NCBI GenBank assembly: GCA_050953365.1
Contig: JBMNMN010000002.1
Location: 1 to 64,000, forward strand
DNA: 64,000 bases
Direction: 5' to 3'
Origin: UBA1426 sp050953365
GTDB taxonomy: Bacteria > Bacillota > Clostridia > Peptostreptococcales > Anaerovoracaceae
In this document: in pieces, positions 8,353 through 16,861 of the stretch
Layout of the letters: each line of letters begins with the position of its first letter
How positions within the stretch are numbered: the stretch's first letter is position 1
Position numbers and translations under genes: made by a program
The notes under the pieces: model-generated
Seen by the model: only the letters and a program-made list of their open reading frames with translations
Told to the model about the DNA's origin: nothing
The model's database searches: none

Positions 8353-8387
8353 AACAGAGCAAAGGCACAGTGCTTTGCTCTGTTTTT
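8353..8387 (+). terminator. Riboswitch expression platform terminator
   Basis: The arms AACAGAGCAAAG (8353-8364) and CTTTGCTCTGTT (8373-8384) are perfectly complementary, with an 8-base loop, and are followed by further T residues. The position directly after the second glycine aptamer marks it as the switch between attenuation and read-through. Confidence 0.9.
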
Positions 8388-8437
8388 GTATCTTCTTAAA
8401 CAAAAATCTTCGGCAGAGCACACAAAGGGTGAGATGC

Positions 8438-8821
8438 ATGATCCTGATAACAAATAATCCGAAAGTCTATGATGATCCTAACATTGGCTGCGATAAAGAA
8501 TTTATCGACGGATCCATTAAAGATGTGCTCGTAGCGGTAAGAGACAGAATTCATATAGGCCACAAGCTGTTGAGCCATCCTTTGTCAGGAAGTGTAAAAC
8601 CCAATGAAACACCATATAAATCCATCCTCATCAGTAAAGAGGCCGGCAACATGGATTGGGATTCTCTGCAGATAATAGAAAACAGCATTGAGGTTTGTGA
8701 AAAGTTTGTGAGATATCCCATCAAATGTGGGTACAATATTCAAGAAAGGTTGCTTGCGGATTTCAGTGAGGTGGATTACCAACTGATTGTTGCTGCCCTG
8801 GCAAGCGCAGCAAATAAATAG
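8438..8821 (+). CDS. grdX: GrdX, glycine reductase cluster protein
   Basis: 127 residues beginning MILITNNPKVYD, the typical GrdX start, with ATG at 8438 behind RBS AAAGGGTGAG; an upstream in-frame ATG at 8375 lies inside the terminator and is rejected. GrdX is a small protein of unknown function found at the head of glycine, sarcosine or betaine reductase operons. Its place directly after the riboswitch and 14 bases before grdE fits that. No catalytic motif is visible. Confidence 0.88.
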   Translation: MILITNNPKVYDDPNIGCDKEFIDGSIKDVLVAVRDRIHIGHKLLSHPLSGSVKPNETPYKSILISKEAGNMDWDSLQIIENSIEVCEKFVRYPIKCGYNIQERLLADFSEVDYQLIVAALASAANK

Positions 8822-8835
8822 GAGGCGAAGTAATT

Positions 8836-10116
8836 ATGAAATTGGAACTGGGCCATATCCACATCCATGACATCCAGTTTGATTCCGTCTCAAGGGTTGA
8901 GAACGGTACCCTCTTTGTCAATGCAGAGGAGTTGAGGGAGCATCTCCTTGAGGACGAGAACATTCAATCCGTTTCCTTTGAAATTGCAAGACCTGGCGAA
9001 AGCATTCGAATATTGCCCGTAAAGGACGTAATCGAGCCCCGGGTCAAAGTGCAGGGACCCGGCGGTATTTTCCCCGGTATTCTGTCAAAAGTCAATACGG
9101 TGGGAAGCGGACGCACTCATGTATTAAAGGGAGCGGCGGTAGTAACTACAGGTAAAATAGTAGGATTTCAGGAAGGCATCATCGACATGTCAGGCCCCGG
9201 AGCGGATTACACACCTTTTTCCAAGTTGAACAATCTTGTTGTGGTCTGCCAGCCCGTTGACGGACTCAAGCAGCACGCCCATGAAAAAGCGGTGAGGCTG
9301 GCCGGGCTGAAAGCGGCCGCTTACCTTGGAAAGCTGGCAAAGGGCGTAGAGCCGGATGAAGTGGAAGTTTTCGAGACGCCCTCACTGAAAGAAGGGATTC
9401 TGAAATATCCGGACCTTCCGAGAGTCGCCTATGTTCAGATGCTCCAAACCCAGGGACTGCTCCACGATACCTACGTTTACGGCGTCGATATGAAGCAATC
9501 CCTCACGACTATGCTTTATCCCACGGAATTGATGGACGGAGCGGTGGTCAGCGGAAACTGTGTTTCTGCCTGCGATAAAAATACAACCTACCACCATCTA
9601 AACAATCCCGTGGTACAGGATCTTTTTGCAAAGCACGGTACGGAGCTGAACTTTGTAGGTGTTATTATCACCAATGAAAATGTATATCTTGCGGATAAAG
9701 AGAGGTCTTCGGATTGGTCGGCGAAATTGGCCGAATTCCTCGGAGTAGACGGCGTGATCATTTCCCAGGAAGGCTTCGGAAATCCGGATACGGACTTGAT
9801 TATGAACTGCAAGAAAATCGAAGCGAAAGGGATCAAAACCGTTATTATTACCGACGAATACGCAGGCAGAGACGGAGCTTCCCAATCCTTGGCCGATGCG
9901 GATCCCAGCGCCGATGCGGTAGTCACGGGAGGCAATGCAAACATGCTGATCAGTCTGCCCCCCATGGAAAAGGTTATCGGCCATCCGGAGGTGGCAAATG
10001 TGATAGCGGGCGGTTTTGATGGAAGCTTGCAGCCTGACGGATCTATTGTGGCCGAGCTGCAAGTCATTACCGGTGCAACCAACGAGCTTGGGTTCAACAA
10101 GCTTTCGGCCAGATAG
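8836..10116 (+). CDS. grdE: Glycine reductase component B, GrdE proprotein
   Basis: 426 residues. GrdE is the proprotein of the component B subunits that carry the substrate-binding pyruvoyl group; it is cleaved before a Cys that becomes the pyruvoyl. The likely cleavage site here is Asn241-Cys242 in VVSGNCVSACDK. RBS AGGAGG, ATG at 8836. Component B binds glycine as a Schiff base and hands the carboxymethyl group to GrdA. grdB follows after 11 bases, and the pair is assumed to be glycine-specific because of the glycine riboswitch; the sequence alone does not exclude sarcosine or betaine. Confidence 0.93.
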   Translation: MKLELGHIHIHDIQFDSVSRVENGTLFVNAEELREHLLEDENIQSVSFEIARPGESIRILPVKDVIEPRVKVQGPGGIFPGILSKVNTVGSGRTHVLKGAAVVTTGKIVGFQEGIIDMSGPGADYTPFSKLNNLVVVCQPVDGLKQHAHEKAVRLAGLKAAAYLGKLAKGVEPDEVEVFETPSLKEGILKYPDLPRVAYVQMLQTQGLLHDTYVYGVDMKQSLTTMLYPTELMDGAVVSGNCVSACDKNTTYHHLNNPVVQDLFAKHGTELNFVGVIITNENVYLADKERSSDWSAKLAEFLGVDGVIISQEGFGNPDTDLIMNCKKIEAKGIKTVIITDEYAGRDGASQSLADADPSADAVVTGGNANMLISLPPMEKVIGHPEVANVIAGGFDGSLQPDGSIVAELQVITGATNELGFNKLSAR

Positions 10117-10127
10117 GAGGTAGAAGG

Positions 10128-11435
10128 ATGGCAAAGTATAGAGTCGTTCATTACATCAACCAATTCTTCGCCCAGATCGGCGGCGAGGAAAAAGCCGATC
10201 ACAGACCGGAAGCCAGAGAGGGTTTTGTGGGTCCGGGCATGGCATTTAATGCCGCTTTTGGAGATAAAGCGGAAATTGTGGGAACGGTTATCTGCGGCGA
10301 TTCCTACTTCAACGAGAACCTTGAAACAGCAACGAGAGAAGTACTGGATTTGATTAAAGGCTTCAATCCGGATCTTGTCATTGCGGGACCTGCATTTAAT
10401 GCCGGAAGATATGGAATGGCTTGCGGCACGGTAGCGTCGACAGTGGAGAAGGAGTTAGGAATTCCCGCAATCACGGGTATGTATATAGAAAACCCCGGTG
10501 TTGACAGCTTCAAAAAAGACATATATATCATTTCCACCAAAAGTTCGGCGGCAGGTATGAGAGACGCTGTGAAAGTCATGGCCCCCTTTGCTTTGAAGCT
10601 GGCGGCGGGAGAGGAGATCGGAGCTTCGGTAGAAGAAGGATATATTCCTAACGGGATTCGGGTCAATTTCTTCGAGGAAAAGCGGGGATCTGAGCGGGCA
10701 GTGGATATGCTGCTTGCCAAAATGGCGGGAAAACCTTATACCACGGAATTCCCTATGCCTGATTTTGATCGGGTTGAACCCAGACCTGCAGTAAAAGATA
10801 TTTCAAAGGCAACCATTGCATTGGTCACATCCGGAGGAATCGTTCCCAAAGGAAATCCGGATCATATCGAATCCTCCAGCGCATCCAAGTATGGCAAATA
10901 CGATATTGAAGGCGTTACAGATCTGACCGAAAGCACATACGAAACCGCTCACGGCGGCTATGACCCGGTTGCGGCAAATCAGGATGCGGACAGGGTGCTT
11001 CCCGTAGATATCCTGAGGGAATACGAGAAAGCCGGAAAAATAGGAAAATTGCACAGATATTTCTATACGACAACGGGCAACGGTACGGCCGTAGCCAGCG
11101 CCAAAGCGTACGCTGCCGCAATCGGAAAAGAATTGGTAGCCGACGGCGTGGACGCAGTCATTCTCACCTCCACGTGAGGAACCTGTACACGTTGCGGTGC
11201 AACGATGGTAAAAGAAATTGAAAGAGCAGGTCTTCCCGTGGTGCATATGTGCACGGTTGTGCCTATTTCCTTGACGGTGGGAGCAAATCGCATCGTTCCT
11301 ACAATCGCAATACCCCATCCTCTCGGTAACCCGGCATTGCCGGCGGAAGAGGAGAAAGAAATACGGCGCAAGCTTGTGGATAAGGCTCTGAAGGCTTTAT
11401 CGACAGAAGTTGAAGAACAAACCGTGTTTGAGTAG
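10128..11435 (+). CDS. grdB: Glycine reductase component B, selenoprotein GrdB (in-frame UGA)
   Basis: 435 residues with selenocysteine at codon 350, a TGA at 11175-11177; both sides are in the same frame and together match the family's length. The context is ILTST-Sec-GTCTRCGATM, the Sec site of GrdB. Annotation software would split it at 11177. A hairpin CGTTGC-GGT-GCAACG (11190-11204) starts 12 bases after the UGA. RBS AGGAGG lies before the ATG at 10128. GrdB is the selenium subunit of component B and forms the active site with the pyruvoyl subunit from GrdE. Confidence 0.95.
11190..11204 (+). promoter_or_regulatory. Probable SECIS hairpin of grdB
   Basis: CGTTGC (11190-11195) and GCAACG (11199-11204) form a perfect 6-bp stem with a GGT loop, 12 bases after the UGA Sec codon. 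Position and GGU loop resemble bacterial SECIS elements read by SelB. SelB, SelA and the Sec tRNA are not in this window. Confidence 0.6.
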
Positions 11436-11452
11436 TACACTAGGAGGAAACC

Positions 11453-12388
11453 ATGAGCAAAATATATGATGTGGTCATTATCGGCGCCGGTCCTGCAGGC
11501 TTGTCCGCCGGACTCTATGCCGGGCGCTCAAGACTGAGTACATTGATTATTGAAAAAGCCCGTGAAGGAGGGCAAATCGTCAATACTTCGGAAATTGCCA
11601 ACTATCCGGGCTCTTTGGAAGACGAATCGGGACCAAGCCTCATTGAGCGCATGAAAGTCCAGGCAGTGCATTTTGGTGCCGAAATAGTCTATGATACAGT
11701 ACAGGAAGTAGAACTTGAAGGAAGCACGAAGACCATTAATGGCCTCAAGGATACTTATCAGGCAAAGACGGTGATCCTGGCTAACGGAGCGCATCCCGCT
11801 CCCATCGGCTGCCCGGGAGAAAAAGAATTTACGGGTCGGGGCGTATCCTATTGCGCCACTTGCGACGGCGCTTTCTTCGAAGGCTTGGAGGTCTTCGTGG
11901 TAGGAGGAGGCGACGCTGCGGTTGAAGAAGCGATTTATCTTACAAAGTTTGCCAGAAAGGTGACTGTAATACACAGAAGAGATGCGCTTCGCGCGGCAAA
12001 ATCCATACAGGAAAAAGCCTTTGCTAATCCCAAGATCAGCTTTTTGTGGGACAGCGTCGTAAAAGAATTAAAAGGCGACGAGATCCTTGATACGATAATC
12101 GTGGAGAACGTCAAGACGGGCGAGCGGACGGAAATAAAGGCGGACCCGGAAGATGGCATGTTCGGCGTCTTTGTATTCATAGGTTTCAAACCAGAGACAG
12201 AAATCTACGAAGGAAAGGTACAGATGGAAAACCATTATATCGTCACCGACGAAAATATGAATACCAACGTCCCCGGCGTATTTGCGGCGGGAGACATTCG
12301 AGTTAAATCTCTGCGTCAAGTTGTAACGGCAGCGGCAGACGGAGCTATTGCCGCAACCCAGGCGGAAAAATATCTGAATGCAGAGTAG
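11453..12388 (+). CDS. trxB: Thioredoxin reductase
   Basis: 311 residues, low-molecular-weight thioredoxin reductase. FAD-binding GAGPAG lies near the N-terminus, the redox-active CATC at 134-137, an NADPH-binding GGGDAAVEEA motif follows, and the C-terminal GVFAAGDIR binds FAD. RBS AGGAGG, ATG at 11453. It sits between grdB and a thioredoxin gene, as in the glycine reductase operons of Clostridium sticklandii and Eubacterium acidaminophilum. It passes electrons from NADPH to the thioredoxin that re-reduces the GrdA selenoprotein after each turnover. Confidence 0.95.
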   Translation: MSKIYDVVIIGAGPAGLSAGLYAGRSRLSTLIIEKAREGGQIVNTSEIANYPGSLEDESGPSLIERMKVQAVHFGAEIVYDTVQEVELEGSTKTINGLKDTYQAKTVILANGAHPAPIGCPGEKEFTGRGVSYCATCDGAFFEGLEVFVVGGGDAAVEEAIYLTKFARKVTVIHRRDALRAAKSIQEKAFANPKISFLWDSVVKELKGDEILDTIIVENVKTGERTEIKADPEDGMFGVFVFIGFKPETEIYEGKVQMENHYIVTDENMNTNVPGVFAAGDIRVKSLRQVVTAAADGAIAATQAEKYLNAE

Positions 12389-12415
12389 CGTTGAACAATA
12401 AAGGAGGAATGCATC

Positions 12416-12733
12416 GTGTTACTGGTTGACAAAGAAAGCTTTGCCAAAGAAGTGCTTGAAGCGGAAGGATATGTGCTGGTTGATTTCTACGGGGACGGCT
12501 GCGCGCCTTGCGCCGCTCTGATGCCGGCAATTGAAGCCTTCAGTGAGAAATACGGAGATAAGATCAAATTCACCAAGTTGAACACCAGTCAAGCCAGGCG
12601 CTTGGCTATAAGCCAGAAGGTACTCGGACTTCCCGTTATCGCCATCTATAAGGACGGCGAAAAGGTGGAGGAACTTGTGAAGGACGAGGCCACAGAGGCA
12701 AACGTTGAAGCCATGATAAAAAAATATATATAA
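12416..12733 (+). CDS. trxA: Thioredoxin, glycine-reductase-associated type
   Basis: 105 residues, GTG start at 12416 with RBS AAAGGAGG. The active site is GCAPC (in GDGCAPCAAL) instead of the usual WCGPC. A Gly in place of Trp is characteristic of thioredoxins encoded with glycine reductase. The family cis-Pro is in LGLPVIAIY. Its partner is the reductase encoded 27 bases upstream, and its substrate is probably oxidised GrdA. Confidence 0.92.
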   Translation: MLLVDKESFAKEVLEAEGYVLVDFYGDGCAPCAALMPAIEAFSEKYGDKIKFTKLNTSQARRLAISQKVLGLPVIAIYKDGEKVEELVKDEATEANVEAMIKKYI

Positions 12734-12753
12734 CAAAAAGGGAGGAGGATAAA

Positions 12754-13224
12754 ATGGCCATACTAAAAGACAAAAAGATTGTCATCATCGGCGACAGAGA
12801 CGGAATCCCCGGTCCTGCCATCGCAGATTGCGTAGCCACAGCAGGCGGCGAAGTAGTATTTTCCTCGACGGAATGCTTTGTGTGAACCGCAGCAGGGGCA
12901 ATGGACCTGGAGAATCAGAAAAGGGTAAAGGAGTATGCTGAACAGTACGGTCCGGAGAACATAGTCGTTCTGCTGGGTGCTGCGGAAGGAGAAGCAGCGG
13001 GCCTGGCGGCGGAGACCGTAACGGCAGGCGACCCCACCTTTGCAGGTCCTTTGGCCGGAGTCTCGTTGGGACTCAAGGTATACCACATTTGTGAACCGGA
13101 GATTAAGGCGGAAGTCGATGAGGCTGTCTATGACGAGCAAGTCGGTATGATGGAAATGGTATTGAATGTAGATGAGATCATCAGTGAGATGACCGCAATC
13201 CGGGAGCAGTACACCAAATATTAA
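12754..13224 (+). CDS. grdA: Glycine reductase component A, selenoprotein GrdA (in-frame UGA)
   Basis: 156 residues with selenocysteine at codon 44, a TGA at 12883-12885, in the redox motif ECFVU (CxxU), followed by TAAGAMDLENQ. The ATG at 12754 has RBS GGAGGAGG. A standard gene caller would report only the part from 12901. GrdA takes the carboxymethyl group from component B as a Se-carboxymethyl selenoether and delivers the acetyl unit to component C, being reduced again by thioredoxin. The length fits the family (about 157). Confidence 0.96.
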
Positions 13225-13233
13225 GATGTTCAG

Positions 13234-13259
13234 GAAAAGGTGATCAAGATCACCTTTTC
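13234..13259 (+). terminator. Hairpin after grdA
   Basis: GAAAAGGTGATC (13234-13245) and GATCACCTTTTC (13248-13259) form a perfect 12-bp stem closed by AA. Only a weak T-run follows. It may attenuate or stabilise mRNA, setting grdA above the fused grdCD gene that starts 69 bases later. Confidence 0.6.
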
Positions 13260-13327
13260 TTGATATAGATATAGGATTCAAAATATCAATAACAATTTGA
13301 TTCGGAATTTATAGAAAGGATGGGAAA

Positions 13328-15874
13328 ATGAGCAGAAATGCAGTAATAAAAGCGAGCAGCTACGTACTGGTTCATGGACCGGATTTCGTAATCCATAACG
13401 GAACCACCCAGACTACGGAGCGGATCGTCAATCCGAAATCCGAGTATTTGACTGCGCTCCCCGGGCATATTCGAAGCTACGAACGCGCTGTCAGCTATCC
13501 CCCCAATCAGGTATATATCGGAAACCTGGTGCCTGAAGACCTTAGAAACTATGAAACTCCCTGGTACGACAAGGAAGTGCCCGGGGCCGGCCGATATGGC
13601 AAACTGGGTGAAATCATGCCCCAGGACGAGTTTTTAGGCTTGGTCCAAATATGTGACGTCTTTGATCTGGTATTTTTGGATAAAGAGTTTGTGGATTCGA
13701 TTAAAGGAAAATTATCCGTTCATCCTCTGATGGACGAAACCCTCCTGGCGCGTTTGAAAGAGGGTGTAGACCGGAGTGAAATCGTAAGATTTGTAGAGGA
13801 GGAGCATGCAGAGCCTCTCTATCACAACGGAAATCTGATAGGGTATGTGAAACGTGCTCACGATGTAGACGTATCCCTGACGGCTCATGTTTTGCTGGAA
13901 AATCTGGTGTATAAAGCCACGGGTGTCTTGGCTCTTCTCCACCTGGTGAAGAATAGCGGCATCGCAAAGGAAGACGTGGATTATGTAATCGACTGCAGCG
14001 AGGAAGCCTGCGGGGACATGAATCAGAGAGGCGGAGGAAACTTCGCAAAAGCCCAGGCGGAAATAGCCGGTCTTGTCAATGCCACCGGATCCGATACCAG
14101 AGGATTCTGTGCCGCTCCGGTGCATTCCGTAATTGAGGCGGCGGCTTTGGTCAAGTCCGGAACCTATAAGAACGTAATCGTCTTTGCAGGAGGAACCACT
14201 GCAAAGCTGGGCATGAACGGAAAGGATCACGTGAAAAAAGGTCTGCCCATTCTGGAAGATGTAATGGGCGGTTTCGGTGTTCTTATCAGTGAAAACGACG
14301 GAATAAATCCCGAAATCAACACAGATATCGTGGGGCGCCACAGCGTGGGAACAGGTTCTTCGCCGCAAGCTGTCATTTCCTCCCTGGTTTCCGAACCTCT
14401 GGAAAGAGCCGGACTTAAGATTACCGATATCGGGAAATACGCGGCAGAGATGCAGAATCCCGATGTCACAAAGCCCGCAGGCGCCGGAGATGTACCGGAG
14501 GCCAACTATAAGATGATCGCCGCTTTGGCTGTGAAACAGGGCGTCCTGGAACGGACCGGAATAGCCGACTTTGTCAAAGAGCACGGCATGCCGGGCTGGG
14601 CGCCTACCCAAGGGCACATTCCTTCCGGTGTACCGTATCTTGGGTTTGCCAGAGAGGATATTTTATCCGGAAAGATCGAAAAAGCTATGATCATCGGAAA
14701 AGGCAGTCTCTTCTTAGGCCGTATGACCAACCTCTTTGACGGTGTTTCCGTAGTATTGCAGAAGAACGGCGGAAAGGAAGCTTTATGCGAAAAGCCTGCA
14801 ACCGGCGTTCCCGAAAGCCTTCCGGTAATCGGAATTGCCGCAGAGGGCAGTGAACTGGGTATGGAAACCGTTTACGAGGCCGTGGCATTGGCGGAAAGAA
14901 AAGGCTACAGAGCTATAGTCATCGAAGGAGAAGATGTCCACAAGAAGATGGAGGTCATGCTTGCAAGCGGGGAAATCCAGGCCGCCATAACAATGCATTA
15001 TCCTTTCCCCATCGGAGTTTCTACCGTTGGAAGAGTCATTACGCCGGGGAAAGGCAAGGAGCTCTATCTTGCCACCACCACGGGAACTTCTTCTACAGAC
15101 AGGGTAGAGGGTATGGTCAAGAATGCCATCTATGGCATTATAGCCGCAAAAGCAAGCGGTATAGCGGAGCCTACGGTAGGGATCGTCAATGTGGACGGGG
15201 CCAGACAGGCTGAAATAGCTCTGCTGGATTTAAAGGAGAGAGGATACGACATCCGGTTTGCGGAATCCCAGAGAGCCGACGGCGGAATAATCATGCGTGG
15301 AAACGACTTGTTGACCGCGGCTGCAGACATCATGGTCATGGATCCTCTGACAGGCAACCTGATGATGAAACTCTTTTCCGCATACACCACGGGAGGCAAT
15401 TATGAATCCACAGGGTACGGCTACGGACCGGGGATCGGAAAAGGATATGATAAACTGATCCTCATCGTCTCCAGAGCTTCGGGAGCTCCCGTGATTGCAG
15501 GAGCGGTGGAATATGCCAGCCAGCTTGTAAAGAACGACTGGAAGAGCATTGCCAGAGAAGAATTTGCAAAAGCCAATAGGGCCGGGTTGAAAGAGATTTT
15601 GGAAAGCGCCAAATGCAGAGGGAGAAGCGGCGATGCGGGCTTGCCAAAGGCCCCGGATGCGCCTGCGGAGGTAACTCCGCCGGAAAAGGAAATTGTTACG
15701 GCTGAGATTCACGGCATCGAAGTCATGGATATTGAAGATGCAGCGATATACCTCTGGAAAGAAGGGATCTACGCGGAGACGGGGATGGGTTGTACCGGGC
15801 CGGTGGTGTTGGTCAATGAGTCAAAGGAATCGATGGCCAGAGAAATCCTGTCTGGGGCAGGCTTCATTAAATAA
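13328..15874 (+). CDS. grdC: Glycine reductase component C, GrdC-GrdD fusion
   Basis: 848 residues. Residues 1 to about 490 match GrdC (protein C beta), a thiolase/FabH-fold subunit starting with VLVHGPDFVIHNGTTQ. From about 500 to the end it matches GrdD (alpha): HYPFPIGVSTVGRVITPG, ADGGIIMRGNDLL and the C-terminal AETGMGCTGPVVLVNE with the conserved Cys822. In other glycine reducers these are two adjacent genes; here one open frame covers both, and the usual N-terminal segment of GrdD (about 20-30 residues) is missing at the junction. RBS GAAAGGATGGG, ATG at 13328. Component C releases acetyl phosphate from the acetyl-thioester intermediate, giving ATP through acetate kinase. Confidence 0.92.
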   Translation: MSRNAVIKASSYVLVHGPDFVIHNGTTQTTERIVNPKSEYLTALPGHIRSYERAVSYPPNQVYIGNLVPEDLRNYETPWYDKEVPGAGRYGKLGEIMPQDEFLGLVQICDVFDLVFLDKEFVDSIKGKLSVHPLMDETLLARLKEGVDRSEIVRFVEEEHAEPLYHNGNLIGYVKRAHDVDVSLTAHVLLENLVYKATGVLALLHLVKNSGIAKEDVDYVIDCSEEACGDMNQRGGGNFAKAQAEIAGLVNATGSDTRGFCAAPVHSVIEAAALVKSGTYKNVIVFAGGTTAKLGMNGKDHVKKGLPILEDVMGGFGVLISENDGINPEINTDIVGRHSVGTGSSPQAVISSLVSEPLERAGLKITDIGKYAAEMQNPDVTKPAGAGDVPEANYKMIAALAVKQGVLERTGIADFVKEHGMPGWAPTQGHIPSGVPYLGFAREDILSGKIEKAMIIGKGSLFLGRMTNLFDGVSVVLQKNGGKEALCEKPATGVPESLPVIGIAAEGSELGMETVYEAVALAERKGYRAIVIEGEDVHKKMEVMLASGEIQAAITMHYPFPIGVSTVGRVITPGKGKELYLATTTGTSSTDRVEGMVKNAIYGIIAAKASGIAEPTVGIVNVDGARQAEIALLDLKERGYDIRFAESQRADGGIIMRGNDLLTAAADIMVMDPLTGNLMMKLFSAYTTGGNYESTGYGYGPGIGKGYDKLILIVSRASGAPVIAGAVEYASQLVKNDWKSIAREEFAKANRAGLKEILESAKCRGRSGDAGLPKAPDAPAEVTPPEKEIVTAEIHGIEVMDIEDAAIYLWKEGIYAETGMGCTGPVVLVNESKESMAREILSGAGFIK

Positions 15875-15938
15875 AAGCGCCGTAGGTTAGAGACGTTTAT
15901 TCTCAACATCCGGCATCAAATACTTACAGTTACAATAA

Positions 15939-15980
15939 GGGGACATTTCTTCACAGCCCTTGCACAGAAGAAATGTCCCC
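15939..15980. terminator. 14-bp perfect inverted repeat between convergent genes
   Basis: GGGGACATTTCTTC (15939-15952) and GAAGAAATGTCCCC (15967-15980) are perfectly complementary with a 14-base loop. It lies between the ends of grdCD and metQ and could terminate both. No long T-run follows. The palindrome also resembles dispersed REP-like repeats of Firmicutes genomes. Confidence 0.55.
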
Positions 15981-16009
15981 CGATTTATCTTAATGTGTTG
16001 CGCTGATGA

Positions 16010-16840
16010 TTAGAACATGGGCACAACGGCGCCTTCGTAGGTACTTTCAATAAAAGCTTTGACCTCAGCGGACAGAAGGGCCTCTGCCAATGCCTGCAAA
16101 TCTTCCCTGTTCTCGTCGCCTGATTTTACCGCAAGCACGTTAGAATAGTAGGTCTTGATTGTGGGAGAGCTTGCATCTTCGATAGCTAAAGCATCGGTAC
16201 CCACTTTGAGACCTGCTTCGATGGCATAGTTGCCGTTAATGACTGCAAAGTCTACGTCGGGAAGAGAACGGGCTAGTTGAGCCGCCTCAATTTCTACTAT
16301 TTTTAAGTTTCTGGGATTCTCCGTGATATCGTTAACGGTAGCTTCAAGTCCGATGTTCTCTTTGAGCTTTATCAATCCCAGATCCTCTAGAAGCAGTAAG
16401 GCTCTGGCTTCGTTTGTTGTATCGTTGGGTACGGCGATCTGAGCGCCATCCTGAAGCTCCTCCAGGGATGAGGTCTTGCCTGCATAGATGCCAAAGGGCT
16501 CGTAATGAACGTCCGCAACGGCTACAATGTCGGTTCCGTTGTCCACGTTGAACTGATCAAGATAGAGACGATGCTGAAAATAGTTAGCATCGATATCGCC
16601 GCTGTCCAAAGCCAGATTTGGCTGAACATAGTCAACAAATTCCCGGATCTCCAGATCATAGCCCTGCTCGGCAAGGAGTTCCTTGGCAATGGCCAGAATT
16701 TCCCCATGAGGCGTCGGGCTTGCGCCTACGACAATCTTCTGAAGTTCCGCGCCCGGTTCTTCCGTATCGCCGGCGCCGCAGGCTGTAAAAAGTGAAAGTG
16801 CCAGTAAAAAAATCAATAAAAACGATATTATATTTTTCAT
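16010..16840 (-). CDS. metQ: Methionine-type ABC transporter substrate-binding lipoprotein (MetQ/NlpA)
   Basis: 276 residues with a lipoprotein signal (hydrophobic LLIFLLALSLFTAC, lipobox Cys at about 21). The NlpA/MetQ core follows: IVVGASPTPHGEIL, then YFQHRLYLDQFN and VAVADVHYEPFGIYAGK. It binds D/L-methionine outside the membrane and delivers it to the MetI-MetN importer. It is the third gene of a metN-metI-metQ operon on the minus strand. The precise ligand is inferred from the family. Confidence 0.9.
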   Translation of the reverse strand: MKNIISFLLIFLLALSLFTACGAGDTEEPGAELQKIVVGASPTPHGEILAIAKELLAEQGYDLEIREFVDYVQPNLALDSGDIDANYFQHRLYLDQFNVDNGTDIVAVADVHYEPFGIYAGKTSSLEELQDGAQIAVPNDTTNEARALLLLEDLGLIKLKENIGLEATVNDITENPRNLKIVEIEAAQLARSLPDVDFAVINGNYAIEAGLKVGTDALAIEDASSPTIKTYYSNVLAVKSGDENREDLQALAEALLSAEVKAFIESTYEGAVVPMF

Positions 16841-16861
16841 GGTTTTATCCTCCGATTGAAT

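Noticed and set aside
11205..11435. Separate 76-residue gene after grdB
   Set aside because: It is the C-terminal part of GrdB after the selenocysteine codon, in the same frame.
12901..13224. Separate 107-residue gene
   Set aside because: It is the rest of GrdA after the selenocysteine codon.
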